Shown piece after piece: positions 11,225 to 22,641 of a DNA stretch of 64,000 nucleotides. The stretch covers positions 7,329,572 to 7,393,571 of the forward strand of contig CM055905.1 of assembly GCA_029582155.1 (NCBI GenBank), in the 5' to 3' direction. The DNA comes from Panopea generosa. Its lineage: Eukaryota > Mollusca > Bivalvia > Adapedonta > Hiatellidae. The translations under genes were made by a program, and so were the position numbers. Under the pieces are notes generated by a model, which was given only the letters and a program-made list of their open reading frames with translations, ran no database searches and was not told where the DNA came from. The number at the start of each line of letters is the position of its first letter. Positions within the stretch are counted from its first letter, which is position 1.

Positions 11225-11660
11225 TAATAATTATTAAAATGGATAAAAAGCATCTCATTAGGATAAATTAATAAAATCGGAATGGTTTGGTATGTCAAAT
11301 CCACCAAAAAGTGACAAAATCGATATTTAAATTGTAGTGGTAAACTAGTGAAACAAAGTCACCATTCTAAAAATAGACAGCACTAAAATACTACTTGATG
11401 ACCTTCACATTGTCATTCAGATTCTTTTTAAGAGGAAACAATTTTTAACATGTGTAAACCTGTATGACGGATCAAATTGAAATCAAAATGAAAGCATGTA
11501 AATATATTTACCCTTTAGGCAATGTGGAGTCAGTGAGTATTATAAAGGCACGATATATTGGAGAAAAATATTCTAAGTCAATTTTAAAACTTTGACAAAT
11601 CTTGGTATATTCCCTTAAATATATCTGAGATGTTGGTATGTTTTCTTACGACAGCAATAG
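11225..11660 (+). repeat. AT-rich interspersed repeat, copy 1
   Basis: Markers in order are 'aagcatctcattaggataaa', 'aatggtttggtatgtcaaat', 'ccaccaaaaagtgacaaaat', 'gacagcactaaaatac', 'gtatgacggatcaaattgaa'. The last part (ttctaagtcaattttaaa, gttggtatgt) recurs at 35955-36200. Other copies are at 22642-22905, 34650-34960 and 43265-43400. The class is unknown; probably a non-autonomous DNA element. Confidence 0.65.
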
Positions 11661-11956
11661 AGGCTGAATGAGTTGTCGAGCATGGTTTATTGAAGTGATA
11701 TATTTAATTATAAAAAAATTGAAAAAAAAATACAGAACAAATTTTTTTTTTACTTTTTATGAAAGTAAAAATTGTCCCAATAGAGTGCCCAGTGCAAATG
11801 TTGTAATTAAAACATCATAATATATATTGGAAAAAAATATTTTGCCAATTTTAAAATTTTGAAAAAACTTTGATATAGTCTCTTTAATGTTGTATATATA
11901 TCAATATTTATTCATTAATTTATTGTAATTTGTTTACAACCTATTTACATTCATGA
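11661..11956. other. AT-rich stretch with a repeat fragment
   Basis: A second partial copy of the 3' part of the AT-rich repeat is at about 11790-11900 (ttggaaaaaaatattttgcc). The rest is low-complexity A/T. Confidence 0.45.
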
Positions 11957-12266
11957 TGGAATCACAGCAATGGTCTAGTAGTAGAGTATCCACCCAGGTT
12001 GTGGGTTTGATCCAAGATAGGGTCATACCAAAATTGGAAAATGGTACAAGAAACTTCCTCGCTCGCTTGGCACTCACCATTTAGAGGATAGTTCTAGGTC
12101 TGGTTGGCCTGTTGACTATAATGTGACTGGGTGAGGTTTCATACCATGTGTCTGTGGCATGATACTCCAATGTGGCAGAGATGAGAATACTATCTCAAGT
12201 AGACACTGCTGCAATATTACTGAAACATTGTTGAAAGCGACACTAGATACGACACAACAACAGTTA
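11957..12266 (+). mobile_element. SINE family C
   Basis: The head 'agcaatggtctagtagtaga' and B box 'gggtttgatcc' are followed by 'gggtcataccaaaattgg', 'ggcactcaccatttagagga', 'tataatgtgactgggtgagg', 'gatactccaatgtggcag' and the CAACAACAG tail. Full length. Confidence 0.85.
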
Positions 12267-12779
12267 TGACCGTGGTTTTACAATTACAACAAATGTATCA
12301 AACAGCATCAGTATTTAAAATAACAACCAAATCTTTCTAAATTCTATAGAGACTAACAGTCTATGTGCGTAATATTTAATAAAACCATTTGTAACACTCT
12401 TAATCTGAGACTCCAATTACGACAAGATAAAATATAGAATTGTAAAGAAACACAAGCCAGATCAAATTAACTGCTGGCAAGCATAGCTGAGTACATTCCA
12501 ATTTATAATTATAAACAACACAACTGTTGCAGTAATCAATATAATTGTGATGCAATTCACAACAGGACACCCCAACTCCACAGAATGTTGAAATTCAAAA
12601 TAATTATCACTATAAAAGACAAAATAAGCCAGACTGCCTGGATTTAGCGGATAAACTGGTAAATAGATGTATGTGATGATACATCAGGATTTTCATAAGT
12701 TAAGGGTCCAATGAGGGCCTGAAATTCAAGAGCGAAGTGGGGGTGGGTGTCCTAGAACCGTATACCCCAAAATAAATAC
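12267..12779. other. Unannotated stretch
   Basis: AT-rich with no coding or repeat signal until a SINE E-like tail region from about 12690. Confidence 0.4.
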
Positions 12780-12898
12780 TTCCAGAGTAAAAACAAGATT
12801 TTGGAGTGAGCGGGACTCAAACCTACAACCTTAACATTGAGAGGTAAGTAATCTTGAGATGTCGCCTAAGACCACTCAGCCACGGAGGATCCGTATTA
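12780..12898 (-). mobile_element. SINE family E, head and part of body
   Basis: In reverse complement: 'tggctgagtggtcttaggcg', 'atctcaagattacttacctc', 'taaggttgtaggtttgagtc' and 'ccgctcactcc'. This is a tRNA-Leu-like head with a long stretch between the A and B boxes. Confidence 0.75.
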
Positions 12899-13636
12899 TA
12901 TATATATGTATGTGGAGAATGGAGATAATTATTTGTGTAGCCTAGCTACAGTGCAAACTATAGACACAATATCAAGGCATCTGCCAAACCAATAGATTTG
13001 GTGTCAACCATGACTTATATACTATGGATTTACATGTAACACATCTTACATTATATTATAAAGGGATATAATTGAAATCACAACAATGGAATTTCTGATT
13101 TTTGTGATATTTTCAGATGCACATTCACAATGTATATATATATATATATATTACATAGATAATTATTTGTGCATGTTGATGCAGAATTAACTAGGGAAAA
13201 TGGATACAACTTTTTTTATGTTAATAAATATTTATTTAAAATTTTGATAAAAATTTGTTACATGTGTTGGATGACTGCCAAACGATCAGAAACATTGCAA
13301 TAGAATAAAAGTAAATAGATCAAAATACGGTTGCTAAGGCAATGCTAAGTTTGTATTGGTGGGTCAAATGTCGCTTTTTCTGTCAAAAATATGCAACTTT
13401 GGATCTTTATCTTTCCTTTATCAACTATTGCAAAGAGTTATAAATTGGTGTTCATAATCAATTAAATTTCTGCTTATTTCAGGCAGTTGTTGTGACATTG
13501 CATGTGATGTTGCGCACGTGTAACTGTTTATAAGTAGCTTAAATCGCAGATGATCAACGTCATGCATTTATTTCTAATTGTTAAAGAAAAACAGTAATAA
13601 TGAAGCTGTAAATGAGATTCAGAAAGTAATCCTGCA
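12899..13636. other. Unannotated stretch with (TA)n runs
   Basis: Short (TA)n runs lie at about 12896-12908 and 13133-13152. The rest is AT-rich and featureless, leading into the mariner fragment. Confidence 0.45.
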
Positions 13637-13878
13637 ATGTCTGAAAGAAAAATTTACGTCTGTTATGACAGATTTGCGAGTGATTTACGACTGCTGGTGA
13701 TTTACCTGGTAGAGGTCGGAAAGCGATGTCAGCAACAGATAAGAATATTCAATGTGTTAAAGAACTGATTGATATGGACAGACGTTTGACAATGACAGAA
13801 ATTTGTTCCAAATTGAATCAATGTTCAACTGGGCAGAAAAGTATCAATCACAATGCTGAATATTTTAAGAAATACTGA
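13637..13878 (+). mobile_element. Decayed mariner transposase N-terminal fragment
   Basis: A 59-residue frame at 13699-13875 followed by TGA reads DLPGRGRKAMSATDKN, then IQCVKELIDMDRRLTMTEIC and SKLN. This matches the stretch between the two helix-turn-helix motifs of mariner transposases (in the family, roughly DDPRPGRPxxSTTDENIxxVxxxVxxDRRLTxxEIAxxLxIS). Upstream, 13637-13698 (MSERKIYVCYDRFASD) looks like the preceding piece (the family's VYDWFxRF) in another frame, so there is a frameshift near 13698. Mariner transposases are about 345 residues; the catalytic D,D34D part is absent. It is a dead 5' relic. Confidence 0.6.
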
Positions 13879-14734
13879 CATTCTCTGTAAATATTTCCGG
13901 CTGTAATTGAGTGATAGTCATTTGATTACAGTAGTGTAAAATAAGCAAAATTGATGTTGCTCTGCCTACTGACGACACAGGTTACTCAATTGTCAATAAC
14001 TCATTGACTACATTATGTATGACCATATAGGTTTGCTGCTTACACTCCCAATATATTATTCTATACCCAAATGATATTGTATACGATTATCATGTGTGTT
14101 CATTTTCCTGTTAACTCTGGCTCAACACTGGTATATGTGTATCTATTTTTATTAAAAACTTAATTTCCAGAGGGTTTCCATAAAAATGGGTGAGAGGGGG
14201 CCTTTATGTAAGAGGGAGCATTTATTTGGGGGTATACAGTTCACTGTGAAATAGGTAACCATTGACTTATAATTGAGGAATTTCTGGGCTGGGGGAGGGG
14301 ACTGGACCCACTATCCACACCCATATATATATATCGTTTACAAATGCTCATTTAAGTATTCTAGGTCTCCCTGCTGAAATTCGATACAGCTTCAAAAACA
14401 TTCTAAAAGTTTTTTTTACAGAAACTCAATTGTTAATTGGATGTTGATTGTTTGATTGTATTGCATTAAATTTAAATGTTTATATCATTGAATGTGTAAG
14501 CAACATGTAAATGCTTGTTTTATATTTTCATGTTTTATCAATTTTATGTTCATTGTACAATTATTGACGGCCTTAGAGAATTTAATAAATAATTGTTGTT
14601 ATCATTATTATCTTTACTATTATTATTATCAATTATTATTTTTACTATTATTTTCTGCTATTAATATAACTGTTTGCTAGTTTGCCTTAAAGTATTCATT
14701 CACAGTAAAACATAAAACACTGTTGATAATGTGC
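13879..14734. other. Unannotated stretch, AT-rich
   Basis: G-rich patches (gggtgagagggggcc, ctgggctgggggagggga) lie at about 14190-14310. A TTATTATTA-rich low-complexity zone is at about 14585-14660. No gene is recognised; a 62-codon frame here is low-complexity. Confidence 0.45.
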
Positions 14735-15012
14735 TGGGCCAGGTTAGCTCAGTCAGTAACACGCCTGACTATCAATCCAGGGGTTGTAAGTTTGAATCCA
14801 CATCCGGCCACAGTCTCTGTGATGACTGATATAAGACATTGTGTCTCATTGCCATTTGTTTCTCAATGCTGATTCAAGTAGAATAGTTTTCAGTTAGTTG
14901 CTGAGATGGTTGTACACAAGTATTGGTTAAAATTCCAGGATCCCAGAACAGTTTAGCCCTCAATGACATAAAAATGACTCTGAATATTCAATTTACACTA
15001 TCAATCAATTAA
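14735..15012 (+). mobile_element. SINE family D
   Basis: The tRNA-like head is 'gggccaggttagctcagtca' (A box) and 'aagtttgaatcc' (B box). The body has 'tgtgatgactgatataagac', 'tctcaatgctgattcaagta' and 'gttttcagttagttgctgag', with the 3' end 'aatgactctgaatattcaat'. Full length, followed by a TCAA-rich tail. Confidence 0.85.
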
Positions 15013-15330
15013 TCAATCAATCAATCAAATGTTGGTAAGTTGATAATGGTGAAGATGAAAGGCTTCAAATAGACTTTATTAATTATGAACATGACTTCTG
15101 AAATCAAACGCTACCCATGCCAACCTGGTAAACAAATTGTCAATCTGATAGACAATTTGTCGGCCTATATTTATGTTCTATCATCATATTACCATGGTCA
15201 GACTGTTTTGCTATTCTTACAATGGGTGGTGCTATTCATTTCCATGCAGTAGATATTGTAAATTATATAAATATATATAGATATTTTTAGTTTCAGCAAT
15301 ATCTTATATACATGTTCATACATTTAACTG
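15013..15330. other. Unannotated stretch
   Basis: A short palindrome (caaattgtc...gacaatttg) lies at about 15135-15163. Otherwise AT-rich with no call. Confidence 0.4.
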
Positions 15331-16040
15331 CACAGCAGTGGTCTGGTGGTAGTGTATCTGCCTCACATGCTAATGCTCGTGGGTTCTATTTGTGGCTGGA
15401 ACAACCAAAGACTTGGTGTTCAGCATTTTGAAGATATTTCTTGGTCAGCCTGGTGTCAGTCTAATGTGACTGGGTGGGATATTATACTAGGTGTCTGCAG
15501 CTTGGCGTTCAGCATTTAGAGGATATACCTTGGTCAGCCTGGTGTCAGTGTAATTTGACTGGGTGGGGTACCATACCATGTGTCTGCAGTTTGGCATTCA
15601 GCATTTAGACTAGAGGATATTTCTTGGTCAGCCTGGTGTCAATGTAATGTGACTGGGTGGGGTACCATACCATGTGTCTGCAATTTGGTGTTCAGATTTA
15701 GAAGATATTTCTTGGTCAGCCAGGTGACAGTGTAATGTGACTGGGTGGGGTATCATACCATGTGTCTGCAGCTTGGCGTTCAGCATTTAGAGGATATTTC
15801 TTGGTCAGTCTGGTGTCAGTGTAATGTGACTGGGTGGGGTACCATACCATGTGTCTGCAGCTTGGCGTTCAGCATTTAGAGGATATTTCTTGGTCAGCCT
15901 GGTGTCAGCGTAATGTGACTGGGTGGGGTATCATATCATGTGATTGCAGGATGAAACTCCAGTGTTGGCCAATGCTTAGAACACCATCTCAAGTAAACAC
16001 CTTTGTGATATAAATGAAAAATTGTTGAAAGGGACAACCA
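15331..16040 (+). mobile_element. SINE family C with amplified internal segment
   Basis: The head 'cagtggtctggtggtagtgt', B box and 'caaccaaagacttgg' are followed by six copies of an internal 89-bp segment (see 15412-15949). The normal 3' part then follows ('ccagtgttggccaatgctta', 'catctcaagtaaacacc', 'aaaattgttgaaagggacaa'). The copy is ~710 bp instead of ~320 bp. Confidence 0.85.
15412..15949 (+). repeat. 89-bp tandem repeat x6 inside SINE C
   Basis: Units start near 15412, 15501, 15590, 15684, 15772 and 15861. Each begins 'cttggcgttcagcatttaga' and ends 'ccatgtgtctgcag', with 'gtgtcagtgtaatgtgactg' in the middle. The third unit has a ~9-bp insertion. The segment is single-copy in other C-family SINEs, so the amplification happened in place. 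Confidence 0.9.
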
Positions 16041-17337
16041 ACAAGTGACATTTATGTCATTTACGATAATATAACTATCATTTTTATTTTATCAAAATTC
16101 TTGTCACAGACACTGTAAAACAAATTGTACCGGTATTGTTATATTCAGATTTTGTATGGCACCCCTCTCTTGAAGTCCACCCCCTCTAGACAGAAATCCT
16201 GGATCTGCCAAGTGTACCAGGTATGTTATGATAATTGCTGAAGACCTATTATACCTAAACAAAAAAGCAGGGAATTACATGCCTGTCCCACAATTCATAG
16301 TACACCAAAGCATTTAACATATTGTCATGTGGTTTGGCATATTGCTCAACACCCTGACCACTTAGTGTGCCCAGAATCAGTACTGTTTGAAAAAGTGCAG
16401 CCCTCCTAGAGGGGGTCCCTGTTCCCTGGATTTCTTAAAGTAATGGTCATTGTTCCCAAGATCCCCAAAAGTATTTGCAATAGTTCCCCAATAGTATTTC
16501 CCCAAGATCTCTAAAATTAGGCCTCTGATCCCTGAAAGTAATGGTCAATGTTCCCCAGATTCCTAAAAATAATTGGCCATGTTCCCCGAGATCTCCAAAG
16601 TCCCTGGGAAGGCCTCAATAGTGGTAGAGGTAGGTTAATTTCTATTGTCTATGTTACACAGCAGAGTATGAAATACTGTACGCAATACTGAGCTCTGCAG
16701 CAACACATACACCAGAAACTATTTACAATTGTACGAAAAACTAAATTCCTTATGATAACATCGAATCTTATACAATGAAAGTTAGGGGTCTAAATTGGAA
16801 TTTTATCTAAACCAAAACTGAGTTTGCACAGAAATTTCCCCAGGGTGATTATTTCAATATTTTTCATTGGTGTTCCTTCTTGCATAAAGACTTTTTAACC
16901 AAAAAGCAATTCATTATTTAAGGATCCTTGCAAAATACAGAGAAAATTAACAAATAACAAAAATGTGTGACATTACTGAGCTTCTGTAAAACATTTCAAA
17001 TTTGTATGCTTGAATTTTGTATTAAGACTCATCTAATGATATTACTTGTCTTTTTTCCAAAGTAGTTTTAATATATCAAAAAGAAAGGAGCTATTTAATG
17101 TTACCATTTCAGCATCTATGATGCTTTCATGTATAGCATATAAAATTGCATCTCAATAGAAATATGAAGAATTTTGATCTATTTAATCTATCACTGTATC
17201 ACTTAAAGTTTGTGTAATATTTATTTTTGAAATCTATAATATTCTTTTTTCTTTTGTTTTGTGAAAGTTATACAGCTCCAACCTTTAATTATGATCACAA
17301 CTTCATTTTTAACAATTTTATTTTTTAACTGCGACAA
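16041..17337. other. Unannotated stretch with degenerate ~45-bp repeats
   Basis: At about 16420-16616 a degenerate tandem series recurs ('aagtaatggtca', 'tgttcccaagatc', 'gttccccaga'). At 16257-16316 a segment (agcagggaattacatgcctg, tcccacaattcatag) is shared in inverse orientation with 33490-33545. The rest is AT-rich with no call. Confidence 0.5.
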
Positions 17338-17410
17338 TGAACATTTCAAAATACAGTCCCAGATTTCAAAATAACTTACATTTCAAAATACAGTCCCAGA
17401 TTTCAAAATT
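17338..17410. repeat. 37-bp direct duplication
   Basis: Two adjacent copies of 'acatttcaaaatacagtccc' plus 'agatttcaaaat'. A simple local duplication. Confidence 0.8.
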
Positions 17411-17635
17411 ACTTTATACTTAACTGTATTCAAATGCCCTTATCAGTTTTTTTCCTTCAAACTCACTCTCTGAGAATTAACTAGTGTTCAAAGCAAATCT
17501 AACCGTTATGCCAAATGTTGCACATCAACCGTAGAATGATACATTACAGAATAATGAATCACTTATGTCAGCATCAGTGAGGGATATAAAGGTTTGCTAT
17601 ACATGTAAAATGCCGTCTTATTCTAAAAGCCACCC

Positions 17636-17822
17636 CCCCCTAGTTAACTCAGATTGTGACTATCAATCCAGTCAGGAGTTCAAATCCCCACCCAGCCACA
17701 GTCTCAATGATAATTGATATATGACATTATAACATTTTATTGTCATTTTTCTCTCATCGCTGATTCAAGCAGGAAAGTTTTCAGTTACAGAGATATGTGT
17801 GCTTGAGTATTAATTTATTTGC
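17636..17822 (+). mobile_element. SINE family D, 5' part
   Basis: It has 'tagttaactcagattgtgac', B box 'gagttcaaatcccc', 'tgataattgatatatgacat' and 'cgctgattcaagcaggaaag'. The 3' end is missing. Confidence 0.75.
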
Positions 17823-17927
17823 CAGGAGCGGAGCAAAAAATGTCAGAATCACATCAGTGTGGAAGTGCTTTTATACACAATGTCTTAAACTGAGACATAA
17901 ATTCTTTCGTTGATTATGTTCAAAACA

Positions 17928-18162
17928 CCAAACAATCAGTTAATCTAATACTGTTTCCTGAGATCCTTAAAGGTTAACCAGCCATCTCCACAAGTAACTG
18001 ATAACTTTCCCACTTGAATCAGAGATGATAGATGAATGATAATGAAACACAATGTCATATAACAATCATCACCGAGACTGTTGCTGGACAAGGATTCACA
18101 CTCCTGACCTCTGTATTGACAGTCAGGTGCGTTACCGACTGAGCTAATTGGGCCTGGCGAAA
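17928..18162 (-). mobile_element. SINE family D
   Basis: In reverse complement: head 'gcccaattagctcagtcggt', 'cctgactgtcaatacagagg', body 'gattgttatatgacattgtg', 'tctgattcaagtgggaaagt'. The extreme 3' end is truncated. It lies tail to tail with the D copy at 17636-17822, about 105 bp apart. Confidence 0.8.
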
Positions 18163-18261
18163 CAATATATATGTGTGTTTACATCATTAGTAACTGTTGA
18201 TATTTATTAATTAATGAAATATTATGCTATATTATTTATATTCTTTTAAAAGTTAAAGATG

Positions 18262-18400
18262 TATGGTAAAGCAGAGTAGTAGTGCAATGGACAGAGTGTC
18301 AGCATCTCAAGTCAGAACTTGGTTTGATCCGAAGCTTGGGATGCTCCCTATGCCTCTAAAAAACTTAGTACTAGTTCTACCCAGCAAGTAACTTTAAGAT
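18262..18400 (+). mobile_element. SINE family A
   Basis: It has 'agtagtgcaatggacagagt', 'gtcagaacttggtttgatcc' (B box), 'cctatgcctctaaaaaactt' and 'agtactagttctacccagca'. The head is diverged. Confidence 0.7.
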
Positions 18401-18689
18401 GACAAATCAGTGAGTGAGCAATGGAGCCAATATTCAATTACCGAACCACTTTTACTTAACGAATCATCCATCAACTTCTTGTTTCTCTCCTAATGGCCAC
18501 ACTCCCTGGCCTGGTAATTGAAACTGATTGTCGCAAACTGAAAGATAATCCAATAATGACAAAATATACTTTCTCTAGAAGATAATAACGGTACTTAGTG
18601 AGGAAAGTAACATCAGGTTGGGATAATGAAATGAAATAAAAGAAGCTTCCTTATATGGATTTAAATTTGTGCTAAGAACCATTATTTTA

Positions 18690-19566
18690 ACAAGAGAGTC
18701 AATGTGGCACTAAATGGCTCACCTGGGACCTGTTTCACTAATGTTCGTAAGTTTTTGAACTTCTTTATAGTGTAAAATTTGAAGTCATGAAAAAAAAATG
18801 TCGGGAAATTCATTTAGTATGTCTCTTACATATTTCGTGACCTTATGTAAGCCTATTAACAAGAGTTGTAAGAAGACAACAAAGCTCGCCGATGGGATAA
18901 AACTCACCACCAATGCAAAGATTGAGATTTGAGGCAAACACCAAAACTTAAACGCATCTAAACGCAAAAGTTTAACCTAGATGTGTACAGACGAAAAATT
19001 AAGTCTTAAAGGGCCATAACTCTGCCAAAATGCAACCCAGAGTTATGGTTCTTGTCTCTGTGTGTTTCAATGATGATGGTGAATACACATGCAAAGTTTC
19101 ATTCATATCCAATGAGTGGTTGCATAGATATCTTACTTTAACCTGAAAAATTAAGTCGAAAAAGGGCCATAACTGTGACAAAATGCAATCCAGAGTTATG
19201 GTTCTTGTCTCTGTATGTTCTATTGATGATGGTGAACACACATGTGAAGTTTCATTCACATCCAATGAGTGGTTGCATAGATATCTTAAACTTAAATGCA
19301 TATAAACGCAAAGTTTAACCTGGGTGTCTAAGTCCAAAAAGGGTCATAACTGTGCCAAAATACAATCCAGAGTTATGGTTCTTGTCTCTGTGTGTTCCAC
19401 TGATGATGCTGAACACACATGTGAAGTTTCATTCACATCCAGTGAGTGGTTGCATAGATAACTGAAACTTAAACGCAAAAGTTTAATCGGGTGTCTACAG
19501 ACGACGCTGACGCTGCCGGGGTCATGACAATAGCTTTCCTTGGACTTCGTCCCGGTGAGCTAAAAA
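18690..19566 (+). mobile_element. Non-coding element with 'ggctcacctggg' / 'cccggtgagct' ends
   Basis: It opens with 'aacaagagagtcaatgtggc' and 'taaatggctcacctggg' and closes with 'cttcgtcccggtgagctaaa'. The two ends are short inverted matches (ggctcacctggg against cccggtgagct). The middle has three ~150-175-bp tandem units (18994-19495), each with 'gggccataactctg', 'cagagttatggttcttgtct', 'gtttcattcacatccaatga' and 'gtggttgcatagatatctta'. Minus-strand frames of 60 and 112 codons across it are periodic artefacts. Confidence 0.7.
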
Positions 19567-20113
19567 GTTGCAAAACTACTGCTTCAATGAAAATAGTTTT
19601 GTTTTCTGTTTCTTCAATAATATTTCAATCCCAGAAGCATTTAACCCTGTAATTGTCAAAATTACTCAATATTAAGGTCACATTTCCATGGTTATATAAC
19701 ACACATTTTTGCATTTTAAAACTAATAATGGTGTCACCTCTCTTGGGTTTAGCGTGTCAGTTGATATTTGGTACGGCATCAATCATGTCAATAAAATCAT
19801 CCCAAGTTGTTTATCAGTTAAAAATAATTGGTAATAATTTATAACCAAATCATTCATTTGGCAAGAAGAAAATCAAGTTTATAGCCAAATTGATTATATA
19901 TAAAAAGAATAATCAGCAAGAACTGGCAAAATTGTAACCTGCATATTTTTGTTTTAATTTCTTATTTTTAACTAAATAAAAATCACAAAGAGAATGCGAC
20001 TGTTTTACAGATTCAGAAAAATATTTAGATGAAGAAATTCAATTTTTTGTACTTTTTATAATACTTTGATATTTATTGATGGATTTATCTATATTTTATG
20101 CTCCAGCCATTAG
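19567..20113. other. Unannotated AT-rich stretch
   Basis: No repeat, RNA or coding signal was seen. Confidence 0.4.
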
Positions 20114-20991
20114 AACATGTGACCTGAAACTACAAAAGACCTGAAACCACATGTGACCTTAAACTAAATGTGACCTTAAACTACATATGACCTGAAACTA
20201 CATGTGACATGAAACTACATAATACCTGAAACCACATGTGACCTTAAACTTAATGTGACCTTAAACAATATGTGACCTGAAACTACACGTGACCTGAAAC
20301 CACATGTGACCTTAAAGAATATGTGACCTGAAACTACATGTGATCTTAAACAATATGTGATCTTAAACCACATGTGACCTTAAACAATATGTGACCTGAA
20401 ACTACATGTGACCTGAAACTACATGTGACCTTAAACAATATGTGATCTTAAACCACATGTGACCTTAAACAATATGTGACCTGAAACTACATGTGACCTG
20501 AAACCACATGTGACCTTAAACAATATGTGACCTGAAACTACATGTGACTTGAAACTACATAAGACCTGAAACCACATGTGACCTTAAACAATATGTGACC
20601 TGAAACTACATGAGACCTTAAACAATATGTGATCTTAAACCACATGTGACCTTAAACAATATGTGACATTAAACTACATGTGACCTGAAACTACTATTGG
20701 CCTGAAATCACTATTGGCCTTAAACATCATGTGAACTAAAGCTACATGTGACCTTAAACTACATGTGACCTTAAACTACACATGACCTGAAACTACATGT
20801 GACATTAAGCTGCACATGACCTTAATTAAATTACATGTGACCTGAAACTACATGTGACCTTAAGCTACACATGACCTTTAACTTCATATTATGTGAAACT
20901 ACATGTGACCTTAAACATCATGTGACCTAAAACTACATGTGACCTTAAACTACACATTACCTTAAACTACATGTGACCTAAAACTACATGA
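20114..20991 (+). repeat. 17-bp minisatellite, array 1
   Basis: About 51 copies of a 17-bp unit (ctgaaactacatgtgac, with cttaaacaatatgtgac as the main variant). The variants alternate in longer blocks, so higher-order structure is present. The motif catgtgacct repeats throughout. Confidence 0.95.
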
Positions 20992-21585
20992 CTGTGAAGA
21001 GTGTACAATAATTATATACATAAACAATAAAAAAAATGCTGTGAAATGGTGATAAGGAATGTCATATGACGTTATAAGTGGCAATGACATTCGATAAAGA
21101 GTTATGCAAGACTATCAATGAAAAAATTCTAATTAATTAAAAATGGTTCATTTAAAAAAAATGATACCAGTGCAGCCAAATATCAATTTAGGTGAACTTT
21201 ACTATACCAACAACAATTAGTAAATGTTGTTGAGAGTTTGACGGCACACTAGTGTTTGATGATATTCTTATTATGACAAATACTGATTGTATGCTCTATA
21301 TAACATTACAAATGATATCGTCTTTTAAATAAAATTATACCATTGTATTACACGTAACCTAACAAAACTAGGGACTGTTCAAATATACAATCAATAAATT
21401 CTATTGAAGATATATTTAGTTTGAATTCCTTCAATACTATAAGCAAATCTATTTGCGCTATAAGCAGAGGTGTTTGGCCTGACTTACTGGTTTTACACAA
21501 CCATAGTTGCATAGTTACATAGTGCCTTCAGATTGGCAGATTAGGACAAGTCAACACTATTGATAAGTGATTAGCTAACTTGACA
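20992..21585. other. Spacer between two blocks of the 17-bp minisatellite
   Basis: 594 bp of ordinary AT-rich sequence separates two arrays of the same unit. It may be an insertion that split one array, but no terminal repeats were identified. Confidence 0.45.
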
Positions 21586-21855
21586 CAATATGTAACCTGA
21601 CACTACATGTGACCTGAAACTATATGTGCCTATAACTGCATGTGACTGAAACCACATGTGACCTGAAACTACATGTGCCTGAAACTACATGTGACCCGAA
21701 ACTACATGTGCCTGAAACTACATGTGCCTTTAACCACATGTGACCTGAAACCACATGTGACCCGAGACTGCATGGGCCTGAAACTACATGTGCCTATAAC
21801 CACATGTGACCTGAAACCACATGTGACCTGAAACTACATGTGACCTGAAACCACA
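21586..21855 (+). repeat. 16/17-bp minisatellite, array 2
   Basis: The same unit as 20114-20991, but many copies have lost one base (gtgcctgaaactacat, 16 bp). It tails off into 'gaaaaccacaaaagtg' remnants up to about 21920. Minus-strand frames rich in CGFQSHVV repeats arise only from this array. Confidence 0.9.
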
Positions 21856-22307
21856 ATTTAAGGGCACTGCAGAAACCACATGAGACTGAAAACCACAAAA
21901 GTGTTGAAAACCACATCTGCATCTGACTTCTGAAAGCTCTCCTTTTCCCACACAATGAATGGTTGCATGATGACGGAGTAAGCAACTTGTACAACTCCCC
22001 GGATCAATCAATGATTATTACCATCAAAGTCTACTTGGTAAATAATTCATCTCCTAATACAGTTGATGTATCAATATAAGAACAGTAACTGTCACAGCTT
22101 ATCACCAAACATAACATGTAACAGAGTGTATATACCTAAATGGGATGGATATTATGGCAACCATGGTAAAAGGTAAAAAGTAAGAATTAGTTAAACTAAT
22201 ATTTTGCTTATAGGAAGTAAATCAGGATTTTTCAAAATCTTAAAATTGGTTAAAAACATATATTTTTTATCCCCAATAAACCATGCCTAATATATACCTA
22301 ATAATAT
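21856..22307. other. Unannotated stretch
   Basis: Degenerate minisatellite remnants to about 21920, then AT-rich sequence with no call. Confidence 0.4.
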
Positions 22308-22505
22308 GTGAAGTGCATGGTTTAGTGGTAGAGCATGGAATCCATGGTCAGAGGTAGTTGGTTTGATCCTTCACCACTGCTATGTGTGGTGTCCTTTAGC
22401 AAGACACTAAGTTTCCACATATGCTTAGTACTGGTACTACCCAGGAAGACTTTGAGCATGATTTGCCTAAGTTGTAAGAACTTGTTTCACAGTTGAAGTA
22501 AAAAA
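22308..22505 (+). mobile_element. SINE family B
   Basis: The head is 'gcatggtttagtggtagagc', the B box 'tggtttgatcc'. Then follow 'ctatgtgtggtgtcctttag', 'caagacact', 'gcttagtactggtactaccc' and the tail 'aagaacttgtttcacagttg'. Full length with an A-rich end. Confidence 0.85.
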
Positions 22506-22641
22506 AAATTAAACTTAATTAAATACTCACTGCCCCCAATTTTGACTTAAAGATTTCTATTGAACAATGCGAAAATAGAATATTGAAAAAGAATTTCCCA
22601 ACTAATGGGCTAGGTACTTAAGGTTAGACTGAAATATATTT

